A DNA stretch of 64,000 nt from Sivonenia sp049582005. Its GTDB lineage: Bacteria; Cyanobacteriota; Cyanobacteriia; Gloeobacterales; PMM-0068. A model generated the notes under the pieces. The model was not told the origin of the DNA and did no database searches. It saw only the letters and a list, made by a program, of their open reading frames with translations. Made by a program: the position numbers and the translations under genes. This document shows positions 30,796 through 39,757 of the stretch, in pieces; position 1 is the stretch's first letter; each line of letters opens with the position of its first letter. The DNA lies in the NCBI GenBank assembly GCA_049582005.1, contig JBAUTB010000089.1, positions 1-64,000 of the forward strand, read 5' to 3'.

Positions 30796-33452
30796 CAAAG
30801 CACCTCGTTAACAGGAAATCGGTCTAGCATTCGCTGTGCCTCGCTGGCTTTATCTTTCAGCATTGCATCTAAATATGGTACATGAGGAATCTGACGGAGA
30901 ACATCCAAAGTCCTGCGCAGGATCCGTACCAAATCACCTTCATCCAGGTTGGTAGCAGCGCAGAGTTCTTCCCAAGAAGCTCCTTTGGCCCACTGCTCTA
31001 CCAGACCAACCAAAGCCGGTTCCAACCACAAAGGTAAAAACACTTTGTGTTTGCGCTGGCTCCGTTGCACCATCCGTCGCACTTCTCGCAAAGAAGCTAA
31101 TATTTCTTCCATTTCAGAAGACGGAGGATAGTTCGTCCAGGAATTCGGTCGCGGCGGCTCAGTTACTAAAGCACAGCACAGTTGAGCCAAAAGAGAAGCA
31201 GAGAGACTGCTACTGAATTTATTTTGGATATCCATAAGCGCCAACGCTAGCCACAGTTCGTTATCTCCTCGTAGGGCTGCAGCCTGTTGTCCACAAGCCG
31301 TCGGGGTGTACTGAGGATGGATAAAGTTGAGGTCCTGAAGGACTCTGACCAATCTTAAAAATTCTTCCCAATAGTATCCAGGACTGGCATGGGTCCCTTG
31401 GCTTTTGGCATCGCCCAATTCTTGCTCTAGGCGGTGTAATTTTTTCCGCAAGCGAGCCTGCTCATGGGCTTGTTTTTCTATTTGTGTAGGTTTGAGGACA
31501 TGGGCAGGATTGGCTCGCACCTGTTCATTCAACATATCTACCACAGCCCGCTGGTGTTCCAGTTCAGGAGCAGGGGCAGGAGCTGTTAAGGGAGGAATCA
31601 AATCCGCTAGGACCTGACTTTCAGCATCCCCAGCTTGATATAGTCCTGGTCGCGGGGCGATAGGGGGCGGGGTCAATCCAGCAATCTCTATGTGTTGCTT
31701 ACTCAGGTAGTGCACACCATGAGCTCCTAAAACTAGCCACCGATTATCTTGAGTCAGGCACGTGAGTATTGGCTGCCCAGAACTTTCTACACGCTTCACA
31801 AGAACAGCAGACTGGAGTTGGCGCGCTTCATCCTGTACCAGAAGTAGAGTACCCATGGAAACGTGCAAAAGTAGAGGGATCAGTTCTTTGGTCCGTTTCT
31901 CGCTGGCTTGGCCTTCCAGTAAAGTCAGTAAACGACGGGCTTCTCGCAGACTAGCCCGGAGTTTTTGATAATGTTCTAAAGCTTCCGGGGGTACAGGAAT
32001 TTTGTCACTCAATTGGGTCAAACGAGCATGGATCTCGTCATATTCCTCCCGAATCGGAGCCAGATGCAGGGTACTGAGATATTGACCAAAACTGCGTTCA
32101 ACAAGACTACGAGCATCGTCCAGGGAATGGCGTTCCAAGAGATTAAGCACCATGCCGTAGCTGGGCGTGAATTGACTGACCAGGGGATCTGCTTTTGCCG
32201 TAGCGAGCCTTGCTGCTTCCTTGGCTGATTCAAAGGGACTTTGCAAGGTGACCACATAGCCTACGGGGTCCATGCCCCGACGTCCTGCCCGTCCTGCCAT
32301 TTGCAAGAATTCGGAAGCGTTGAGCAGACGATGCCCGTTGTCTGTTCGTTTGGACAGAGAAGCAATCACCGTGGTCCTTGCCGGCATATTAATACCAGCC
32401 GCCAAGGTTTCCGTGGCAAATACGACTTTGATTAAGCCCTGCTGAAAGAGCTGTTCTACCAAAGCTTTCCAGGCAGGAAGCACCCCAGCATGGTGGGAAG
32501 CGATACCCTGATAGAGACTGGCGAGTTGACGATCCCGAACAGCCGTAGGGTTATCCCGGACAAAAGCATCAATTTGGTCTTTGAGTTTTTCAGCTTCCTC
32601 TGGTTGCAAGAGGTCTACCCCATCCATACTGGCTACCGCATCATCACAACCCCTTCGGCTAAAGATGAAATAAATGGCCGGCAGCATATCTCTGCGAGCC
32701 AGATGACTGATTACAGCCGACAACGGGGGAGCTTCCATTTGCGGATTGCGTTTTTGGGGAATCCGCCGTAGCTCTGCTTGGGCGATGCGGGGATTAATCT
32801 TCTTGCCCTCAAGATCGAGGAGAGGAAAAAGTCCTTTCGGAGAGCAGAAATGAAAGGTCAAAGGGACGGGACGATAGTCTGAGTAAACTAGCTGGGTAGG
32901 GCCATGAACCTGATGAATCCAATCGGCTAGTTGGCCTGCATTCTCAATCGTGGCGGATAGAGCAGCTAGTTGGATGTGCGGAGGAGCATAGATAATCGAT
33001 TCTTCCCAAACCGTTCCCCGTTGACTGTCATTCATGTAATGACATTCATCCAAAATCACCGTTTGCAAGCCCTGTAGGCTGTCTGCTTCGCCAAGCCCGT
33101 AGAGCATATTGCGAAAAATCTCGGTGGTCATCACCACTACGGGAGCATCGCGATTGAGGGATAGATCTCCTGTCAATAATCCAACACGCTCAGCGCCAAA
33201 CTGACCGCAAAAATCTCGATACTTTTGATTGGATAGGGCTTTCAAGGGGGTGGTATAAAAAACACGACCCTGTCCAAAAATGGCCCGGTAGACGGCGTAT
33301 TCAGCAACCGCTGTTTTTCCAGAGCCTGTGGGTGCGCATACGACTACCGATTTCCCTTGGGATAATGCCTGGATAGCTTCTCGCTGGAAAGGGTCTAATT
33401 CATACTCAAAAAGCTGTTCTAAAGGAGGGAGAACAGGGAAAGCCGCTACCAT
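30795..33452 (-). CDS. Ski2/Mtr4-like DExH RNA helicase with DSHCT domain
   Basis: An 885-residue superfamily 2 helicase. Walker A is A-P-T-G-S-G-K-T near residue 40, the DExH box is D-E-C-H-Y-M-N-D near 145, and the helicase motif Q-M-A-G-R-A-G-R-R-G-M-D is present. The C-terminal ~180 residues match the DSHCT domain of Ski2/Mtr4/Dob1 RNA helicases. Bacterial members occur in actinobacteria and cyanobacteria. The start is set at 33452 (MVAAFPVLPP), because a longer frame would run into the divergent gene at 33552. It precedes, and is coupled with, the secreted GHL10-like gene. Confidence 0.86.
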   Translation of the reverse strand: MVAAFPVLPPLEQLFEYELDPFQREAIQALSQGKSVVVCAPTGSGKTAVAEYAVYRAIFGQGRVFYTTPLKALSNQKYRDFCGQFGAERVGLLTGDLSLNRDAPVVVMTTEIFRNMLYGLGEADSLQGLQTVILDECHYMNDSQRGTVWEESIIYAPPHIQLAALSATIENAGQLADWIHQVHGPTQLVYSDYRPVPLTFHFCSPKGLFPLLDLEGKKINPRIAQAELRRIPQKRNPQMEAPPLSAVISHLARRDMLPAIYFIFSRRGCDDAVASMDGVDLLQPEEAEKLKDQIDAFVRDNPTAVRDRQLASLYQGIASHHAGVLPAWKALVEQLFQQGLIKVVFATETLAAGINMPARTTVIASLSKRTDNGHRLLNASEFLQMAGRAGRRGMDPVGYVVTLQSPFESAKEAARLATAKADPLVSQFTPSYGMVLNLLERHSLDDARSLVERSFGQYLSTLHLAPIREEYDEIHARLTQLSDKIPVPPEALEHYQKLRASLREARRLLTLLEGQASEKRTKELIPLLLHVSMGTLLLVQDEARQLQSAVLVKRVESSGQPILTCLTQDNRWLVLGAHGVHYLSKQHIEIAGLTPPPIAPRPGLYQAGDAESQVLADLIPPLTAPAPAPELEHQRAVVDMLNEQVRANPAHVLKPTQIEKQAHEQARLRKKLHRLEQELGDAKSQGTHASPGYYWEEFLRLVRVLQDLNFIHPQYTPTACGQQAAALRGDNELWLALALMDIQNKFSSSLSASLLAQLCCALVTEPPRPNSWTNYPPSSEMEEILASLREVRRMVQRSQRKHKVFLPLWLEPALVGLVEQWAKGASWEELCAATNLDEGDLVRILRRTLDVLRQIPHVPYLDAMLKDKASEAQRMLDRFPVNEVL

Positions 33453-33551
33453 GACGCCATAGGGCAGATACCCATATGTAAAGAAAGAATGTAAATCTTC
33501 TCCATTGTACCAAGATGCCTGAGGAGCACCAAGACTGATACATAAGTATCT

Positions 33552-34403
33552 ATGGCTAATAATTATTTCCTTTGGCAAAACTACCAAGTCTTTTACCAGC
33601 ATAGAGTGAGTTCTTTCCCAAATTCACCGGTGTTGCTGTTTCTTCATAGCTTTGGCATAGGAGTCTCCAGTGAAGAATATCGAGCAAATTTGTTGACAGA
33701 GTTTGAGTCCTATCGTCTCGATTTCTTGGGATGGGGACGTTCCGATCATCCCCCTTTGGCTTATAGTTCGGAACTCTACACAGCGCTGATTGTAGACTTT
33801 ATTCAACAGGTTATTCAGAAACCCATATGGGTTATTGCCAGTTCTATCGGGGCAGGGTTCGCCCTTCAGGCCGTCAGCAGGAGTCCTTCCTTATTTCAAG
33901 GGGTCATTCTGATTGGACCGCAAGGGGGCAATACGATTAGTCAGGCAAACGATGCTGTAAAAAAAGGGTTGGATCTTCTTTTTGACACGCCTCTGGGGGC
34001 CTTGCTTCAAGGGTTGGTTACTTCTCGACAAGCCGTACGTCTGTTCGTACGCAAGCGCCTATTTAGCTCAACCTATCCGCCGTTGGCGCTGGATAAAGAA
34101 ATAGCGCAACATTGGCAAAATGCCCAGTTGCCTGGAGCGGCCTATAGCCTCAAGCCTTTTCTGAATGGAAAACTATGCACTCCAATTTTGGAAGATTTGA
34201 AGGCGATCCCCGCAACGGTACCGATGCTTTGTCTATGGGGAAAGGACAACCGATTGAATCCAATCCAAAATGCTCAGAAATTCTTGTCGGTGCGCCCTGA
34301 AATGTCTTTAGTCCCGCTCCAAGGAGCTTTTTATCCTCATATTGAAGATAGTGCAACCTTTGAAAAAACGGTACGGGATTTTATCCTGTCAAATATGCGC
34401 TAA
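33552..34403 (+). CDS. Alpha/beta hydrolase with A-x-S-x-G nucleophile elbow
   Basis: A 283-residue alpha/beta-hydrolase-fold protein with no signal peptide. H-S-F-G-I-G forms the oxyanion region, and the elbow is V-I-A-S-S-I-G-A-G, with Ala in place of the first Gly of G-x-S-x-G. D-F-L-G-W-G-R-S-D-H follows strand 4. The acid is likely in L-W-G-K-D-N and the catalytic His in Y-P-H-I-E-D. The substrate is unknown. The start is about 100 bp from the divergent helicase start, so promoters for both must lie there. Confidence 0.75.
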   Translation: MANNYFLWQNYQVFYQHRVSSFPNSPVLLFLHSFGIGVSSEEYRANLLTEFESYRLDFLGWGRSDHPPLAYSSELYTALIVDFIQQVIQKPIWVIASSIGAGFALQAVSRSPSLFQGVILIGPQGGNTISQANDAVKKGLDLLFDTPLGALLQGLVTSRQAVRLFVRKRLFSSTYPPLALDKEIAQHWQNAQLPGAAYSLKPFLNGKLCTPILEDLKAIPATVPMLCLWGKDNRLNPIQNAQKFLSVRPEMSLVPLQGAFYPHIEDSATFEKTVRDFILSNMR

Positions 34404-34489
34404 AACCCTTGTAGATAGACTAAAAAATTTGCCATATTTCTAATTAGGAGCGCAAAACCTTTCCACCTGCGCCTTTTCCCTCATGCCCT

Positions 34490-35431
34490 ATGAAAAAACC
34501 GCTTGGGATGCTGGCCTTCATGCTTGCTACGGTTCTCCCCCTATCTATTACATCCCTACCTGTTCCAGCAGCCTTCGCGCTGGATGTTGAAGAAAACACC
34601 ACCATCGCTGTTTATGAGAAGGCCAATAAAGCGGTCGTCAGCATCCGCACCCAGGGTGCAGTCGGGGCCGGAGCTATTGTGGACAAACGGGGCTTGATTG
34701 TTACCAACAATCATGTGGTTCAGGGCAATCGCCTAGTGCAGGTAAATACCTCAACAGGCAGCACCTATTCAGGACGGATTCTAGCCGTAGACCGTCGCAA
34801 CGACTTGGCGTTGGTACAGATTCAACCTCGGGAAAAGCTACCCGCAATCCAACTAGCAAAGATGTCGGCAAAAGTGGGCCAGCGCGTTTATGCCATTGGC
34901 AATCCTTTTGGCCTAGACCGCACCTTAACGGTAGGGACCCTCAGCCGGATTGCTCCCAATGGTGACTTGCAAACAGATGCTGCGCTCAATCCAGGCAATT
35001 CTGGAGGGCCATTGCTCAACTCTGCGGGTGAACTCTTGGGCATTAACAAAGCAATCTTGAGCCCTAGCGGGGGGAGTTCAGGGATTGGCTTTGCTACGTC
35101 CATAGCTCCTGTCCAGAGGCTTTTAGCGGGAACTGCCGACCGCTTTGAGGATAATAATTCGATCGCGGCAAATTCTCCTGTCCCCAGGCAACCTCAAAAA
35201 CGACCGACCTTAGGAATTACGATAGAAGCTCAAAGTTTGACCATTCTGGAGGTAAAGCCTGGTTCTGTGGCTGAGCGCAGTGGACTCAGGTCTGGGGATC
35301 GACTGTTGCGGGTAAATAACTATCCTCTGAATAGCCCTGAACTTCTCCAGCAAGCCTTGGAGGAACAGCAGCCCTTGGTTTTAACTGTGGAACGCAATCA
35401 GCGAATTGGTTTGATCCGGGTGAGATTGTAG
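34490..35431 (+). CDS. HtrA/Deg-type serine protease with one PDZ domain
   Basis: A 313-residue exported trypsin-like protease. A signal peptide covers ~1-30 (ending AAFA). The triad is His75 (T-N-N-H-V-V), Asp105 (R-R-N-D-L-A) and Ser171 (G-N-S-G-G-P). The single C-terminal PDZ-like domain (about 230-313) is compact, and an N-S-P-V-P linker joins the two. It would act in the periplasm or lumen on misfolded proteins. It is shorter than the three cyanobacterial HtrA homologs I know (~400 residues), mostly at the N-terminus. ATG 34490 is the only start that gives an intact signal peptide. Confidence 0.85.
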   Translation: MKKPLGMLAFMLATVLPLSITSLPVPAAFALDVEENTTIAVYEKANKAVVSIRTQGAVGAGAIVDKRGLIVTNNHVVQGNRLVQVNTSTGSTYSGRILAVDRRNDLALVQIQPREKLPAIQLAKMSAKVGQRVYAIGNPFGLDRTLTVGTLSRIAPNGDLQTDAALNPGNSGGPLLNSAGELLGINKAILSPSGGSSGIGFATSIAPVQRLLAGTADRFEDNNSIAANSPVPRQPQKRPTLGITIEAQSLTILEVKPGSVAERSGLRSGDRLLRVNNYPLNSPELLQQALEEQQPLVLTVERNQRIGLIRVRL

Positions 35432-35510
35432 GCCCTCCTTTCGCTGCCCTATGCCTTCCTTTTTTGGGGAGCGGGGACAGGTTACAACTGGAGGGTGTTG
35501 CATAGCTTCT

Positions 35511-37589
35511 ATGATTTCTAACCAACGGACCGACCAAGAACACTTCCTGAACAACTATCAGGGTGGTTATGCTGGGCTGACAGCGGTACCTGGAGCAGGC
35601 AAAACTACGGTTCTGGTCCGGCTATTTCTCCAATTGGTAGAGCGGGGAGTCTCAGCCGACAAAATTTTAGTCCTCTCTTATACCCGTGCTGCCAGTCGCA
35701 ACTTTCAAGAGCGCTTGCTGGCAGAAGCACCTCAACTCAGCCGCTACCGTCTGGACAATATTTGTACGATTCACGCCTGTGCCCTCCGCTTAATCCGCAG
35801 TCAGCTAAACCGCTGGGGATATAGCCTGGAGCAAACCACAACCATCTCAGCATTGCAAAAAAGAGACTTACTTGAAGGCTTGGTCCATCAATGGCTCATC
35901 GGTCGCGAAGCACAATGGCAGCAGTTCCTGTTACCTAAGGTCAAACCGGAACAGATCCAGCAGTGGCGATTGAAGCTCGTGGACTTGGCAGAGCAAGGCA
36001 TCAGCCTAGCCAAACAGGGACGGATCTCGCCTGCAGATTTGGAGAAAAGTAATTTTGCTTTTCAGCAACAGCGATTTTTTTTGGCACTCATCAGTGGTGT
36101 TTTTCAGTCCTACCAAAAACAACTGAAAGAGCTGAATTTACTGGATTTCGATGATCTTGTTTATCTGGCGATTAAGCTCTTAGAGGAGGACTGTGTACTC
36201 AGAGAATATTGGCAAAAGCACTATCGATACTTGTTAGAAGATGAAGCGCAGGATTCTTCTCCAGCCCAGTGCAAACTTCTGGAACTATTGGCTGGAGCCA
36301 AGGGGAATTGGGTCAGGGTAGGAGACCCCAACCAGGCTATCTTTTCTTCATTTACAGCCTCCAGTCACCAATTTCTCCGTGAATTTTGCCAGCAAAATCA
36401 ACATTTTCAGTTAGAACAATCAGGACGTTCTGTAAAACCAATTGTTCAGCTCGCGAACAATTTCGTAACGGCGGTTATGGGACAGCATCCTCATCCTCCC
36501 GCCCAAAGCTCATTTTTGTCCCAGCAAATCCAGCCTGCGTACAATAGCCCAGAACCTCATGCCCAGAGTGAACCAAGATTTTGGAGCCGCGAAGAACGGG
36601 AGGAAGAAATCCAGGAAGTGATCAGGCGCAGTAAGCGCTATCTGACTACTTATCCAGACCATTCCGTTGGCATTTTAGCGTTTGCCAACAAGTATCTTGA
36701 TGACTTCAATCGTCGTTTGTCTGCGCAGAATATTCCCTTTATCGATCTTCGAAATAGTCCAGGCGGGGCTTTACTCGATAACCTGCAAATTCTTCTGCAA
36801 TGGGTAGTAAACCCTCTCAAAAAAAAGCATTTCCAGGATGCCGTCCAAAAGATTGGACGCTTTGAAAAAGGACCGATTATCAGCGGATTAATTTCCCAAG
36901 TTGACCCAGTCCAATTTTTAGATGGCGTTTGGACTTGGCGAACCTTACCCGGTTGGAGCAAACTTTCGGAAAACGACCAAATCGAATTGATCCAGGTCGA
37001 AGAAAAACTACGTTTCTACTATCAGAAGAGAATCGAACTCCTACCAGAATTTTTGCTTAGAACCAGTAAACTTTTCGGAGAAGATCCAGGCTGGATCTCC
37101 ACCACAGAGCAATTAGCGCGCTCGATAGCTATTTCTGGCTACGCCAAGACTACCGAAGAATTTTTGGATTTTCTGGAGTCTAAAAAAGGACAGCGATGGC
37201 GAGAAAAAATGGTCCCAATTGAAGAGGAGATACTGGAAGAAGAGAAAGGACTGATTGAATTGTGTACGCTGCATTCTGCCAAGGGCCGGGAATGGGATGC
37301 CGTATTTATTCCCGGTATCACGCCCTACTGGTTCCCTACGGATTACAACGATCCATTCCAAGGAGAATTGGATTTTCTGACCGTTTACCCAGAAGCTCTA
37401 CTGAAAACAGAAATCCTGGGAGCCGCCGATTCGAAAACCCCTGAACTGATCATGAAAGATCAGATTATCCAAGAGCGTTTGCGCTTAGTGTACGTCGGGA
37501 TTACACGGGCTCGCCATTATCTAAGTTTGAGTACATTTGGCAATCCGTCGAGCGTCTTTACCTGGTTTTCGGAAGGAGTGTGGTTTTAA
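35511..37589 (+). CDS. UvrD/Rep-like superfamily 1 DNA helicase
   Basis: A 692-residue SF1 helicase. Walker A is A-V-P-G-A-G-K-T-T, motif Ia follows as L-S-Y-T-R-A-A-S, motif II reads L-E-D-E-A-Q-D-S-S, and G-D-P-N-Q-A-I-F-S-S and V-G-I-T-R-A-R-H-Y-L are present. The last motif ends A-L-L-K-like and then a short tail. The start ATG 35511 (MISNQRTDQ) is favoured over 35451 because the conserved Q-R-x-D-Q motif follows directly. It is probably a repair or replication helicase; a distinct lineage is possible because the central insertion is long. Confidence 0.82.
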   Translation: MISNQRTDQEHFLNNYQGGYAGLTAVPGAGKTTVLVRLFLQLVERGVSADKILVLSYTRAASRNFQERLLAEAPQLSRYRLDNICTIHACALRLIRSQLNRWGYSLEQTTTISALQKRDLLEGLVHQWLIGREAQWQQFLLPKVKPEQIQQWRLKLVDLAEQGISLAKQGRISPADLEKSNFAFQQQRFFLALISGVFQSYQKQLKELNLLDFDDLVYLAIKLLEEDCVLREYWQKHYRYLLEDEAQDSSPAQCKLLELLAGAKGNWVRVGDPNQAIFSSFTASSHQFLREFCQQNQHFQLEQSGRSVKPIVQLANNFVTAVMGQHPHPPAQSSFLSQQIQPAYNSPEPHAQSEPRFWSREEREEEIQEVIRRSKRYLTTYPDHSVGILAFANKYLDDFNRRLSAQNIPFIDLRNSPGGALLDNLQILLQWVVNPLKKKHFQDAVQKIGRFEKGPIISGLISQVDPVQFLDGVWTWRTLPGWSKLSENDQIELIQVEEKLRFYYQKRIELLPEFLLRTSKLFGEDPGWISTTEQLARSIAISGYAKTTEEFLDFLESKKGQRWREKMVPIEEEILEEEKGLIELCTLHSAKGREWDAVFIPGITPYWFPTDYNDPFQGELDFLTVYPEALLKTEILGAADSKTPELIMKDQIIQERLRLVYVGITRARHYLSLSTFGNPSSVFTWFSEGVWF

Positions 37590-37665
37590 TGCATATTAAG
37601 CAAGACCGTGTACATTCTTAATGTCTAGCCAAGAAAACTTTTGACCTATTGATTGAGGAAATCCC

Positions 37666-38109
37666 ATGGCAATCTTCGAAATTACCGATATTTTGCTGGA
37701 AGCGAAGAAGGAAATGCAGCTTACCTTTGCTCAATTAGGGGAGCTGCTTGGACGTGATAAAATCTGGGTGGCAGCCCTCTTCTATGGCCAAGCAAGAGCT
37801 TCTGAAGAAGAGGCCTCCCTGCTGTTAGAGGCACTGGATTTAGATGAAGCCCTGGCTGAGATTCTTACTGATTTCCCGCTTAAGGGTACTCTTGATGAAA
37901 CAGTCCCCAGGGACCCCTTACTCTACCGTTTCTACGAAATTATGCAGGTATACGGAATGCCAATGAAGGACGTGATTCAGGAGGAATTTGGAGATGGGAT
38001 CATGAGTGCTATTGATTTTACGCTCACGGTTAATAAAGAGGAGGATCCAAAAGGAGACCGTGTGGTGGTTACCTACAACGGCAAATTTTTACCGTACAAG
38101 AAATGGTGA
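37666..38109 (+). CDS. cynS: Cyanate hydratase (cyanase)
   Basis: A 147-residue protein of normal cyanase size. It converts cyanate and bicarbonate to ammonia and CO2 and can serve nitrogen supply or detoxification. The catalytic residues are Arg88 and Glu91 (Y-R-F-Y-E-I) and Ser114 (M-S-A-I-D-F), matching Arg96, Glu99 and Ser122 of the E. coli enzyme at a constant offset. An N-terminal helical part precedes the catalytic domain. No cynA/B/D transporter or carbonic anhydrase genes are adjacent. Confidence 0.93.
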   Translation: MAIFEITDILLEAKKEMQLTFAQLGELLGRDKIWVAALFYGQARASEEEASLLLEALDLDEALAEILTDFPLKGTLDETVPRDPLLYRFYEIMQVYGMPMKDVIQEEFGDGIMSAIDFTLTVNKEEDPKGDRVVVTYNGKFLPYKKW

Positions 38110-38235
38110 CCCATGAGGAACACTGCTGGAAGAAAGATCAAGGAGTCTTACTTTGTGGCTATGGTTACTCCTGAGCTGAAGCATCTCAAAAAGATACTTT
38201 ACGAAATGTCAAAAGCTTAGATTCTACAGTTTGAA

Positions 38236-39681
38236 TTATTGGAGAACCCAGGTATCTTTCGAACCGCCGCCTTGGGAAGAATTAACCACTAAAGAATCCT
38301 TCTCCAAAGCAACGCGGGTCAGTCCCCCTGGCATTACCCAAATTTCCTGCCCATCATTGAGGATGTATGGACGCAGGTCTACGTGACAGCCATAGAAGTT
38401 CTCTTCTTCTTCCATATACGTAGGATGGCGCGAGAAACTGATTACGGGCTGGGCGAGATACTTACGCGGTTGGGCTAACACCCGTTCCCGGAATACCTCG
38501 ATTTCCGCTTTTGAGGCTTTGGGGCCAATCAACATGCCATATCCACCAGAGTTATCAGCCTCTTTCACTACGAGACTTTCAATATTATCAATAATGTATT
38601 GTTTTTCTTTTTCATCCATTGCTAGGTAGGTTTCAACATTCTTGAGAATCGGTTCTTCACTCAAATAGTAGCGAATAATATCTGGGACAAATTTATAGAT
38701 GACTTTATCATCGGCAATTCCGGTACCGATGGCATTCGCCAGGACTACATTGCCTTTCTTATAGACCCGCATTAAACCAGGCACACCCAGAGCAGAATCA
38801 GGACGAAATACTTCAGGGTCTAAAAAGTCATCATCAATCCGACGATAGACCACATCAATTTTTTGTAGACCAGCGATTGTTTTGGCATAGAGGAAGTCAT
38901 CTTCTACCACAAGGTCTCGCCCTTCTACCAACTCCACGCCCATCTGTAGGGCTAGAAATGCATGCTCAAAGTAAGCAGAGTTATACATTCCAGGCGTAAG
39001 GATAACGACGGTAGGGCTTGGGGATGGGTGGACTCTGCTTAGGGCATTCAGCAGGCGTGAGGGATAATCCACGACCGTGCGGACTCGATGATCAGCAAAA
39101 ACGCTGGGGAAGACCTGTTTCATGATCCGACGGTTTTCCAGGACATAGGAAACACCGGAGGGAACTCTGAGGTTATCTTCGAGGACTCGGTAATCTCCTT
39201 CAGGATGACGAATCAGGTCTGTACCACAAATATGTACATAAACATCTGCGGGGACTTTCATCCCACAAAACTCACGCCGAAACTGTGTAGAACTTTCGAT
39301 AAGTTCGCGTGGAATTATTTTATCTTTGAGAATTTTTTGTTTATTGTAAATATCTTTTAGGAAAAGATTTAGAGCCCTTAGCCGCTGTTTAAGGCCTGTA
39401 TCAAGAACGGCCCATTCCTCTCGCGGAATAATGCGCGGTACAGGATCAAAAGGAAAGACTTTTTCGGTTCCTTCTTGAGAGCCATAAACTCCAAAAGTAA
39501 TTCCACGGGTCAGCAGTGCTCTATGGGCAGCTTCGACCCGCTCTTTCAGGGCACCAGGGCCCAAACTCTCTAGGAAATGGACAAGCTGCTTGTAATGGGG
39601 ACGGGGAAGCCCCTCTTCTGTGAACATTTCATCAAAAAAGCCTTGATATTGATATTTTTCAACGAACGGAGAAGTGACCAT
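38236..39681 (-). CDS. Circularly permuted ATP-grasp protein (DUF404/DUF407 type)
   Basis: A 481-residue protein with the circularly permuted ATP-grasp type 2 pattern: F-P-F-D-P-V-P-R-I-I near residue 75, P-E-G-D-Y-R-V-L-E-D-N-L-R-V-P-S-G-V near 160 and Y-G-M-L-I-G-P-K-A near 370. In other bacteria such genes stand beside alpha-E domain and transglutaminase-like proteins, and a peptide-ligase role is proposed; those partners are absent here. It contains no signal peptide. Substrates are unknown. Confidence 0.85.
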   Translation of the reverse strand: MVTSPFVEKYQYQGFFDEMFTEEGLPRPHYKQLVHFLESLGPGALKERVEAAHRALLTRGITFGVYGSQEGTEKVFPFDPVPRIIPREEWAVLDTGLKQRLRALNLFLKDIYNKQKILKDKIIPRELIESSTQFRREFCGMKVPADVYVHICGTDLIRHPEGDYRVLEDNLRVPSGVSYVLENRRIMKQVFPSVFADHRVRTVVDYPSRLLNALSRVHPSPSPTVVILTPGMYNSAYFEHAFLALQMGVELVEGRDLVVEDDFLYAKTIAGLQKIDVVYRRIDDDFLDPEVFRPDSALGVPGLMRVYKKGNVVLANAIGTGIADDKVIYKFVPDIIRYYLSEEPILKNVETYLAMDEKEKQYIIDNIESLVVKEADNSGGYGMLIGPKASKAEIEVFRERVLAQPRKYLAQPVISFSRHPTYMEEEENFYGCHVDLRPYILNDGQEIWVMPGGLTRVALEKDSLVVNSSQGGGSKDTWVLQ

Positions 39682-39757
39682 ATGGGATGAATCAGATTAA
39701 AGCTAGCCATAACCTTACCAAACTCGCCCCCTTTATTCGGTCTATCTAAATAAAAAA

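Noticed and set aside
38113..38220. 35-codon frame after cynS
   Set aside because: It begins three bases after the cynS stop, but has no SD or recognisable motif; too short to support alone.
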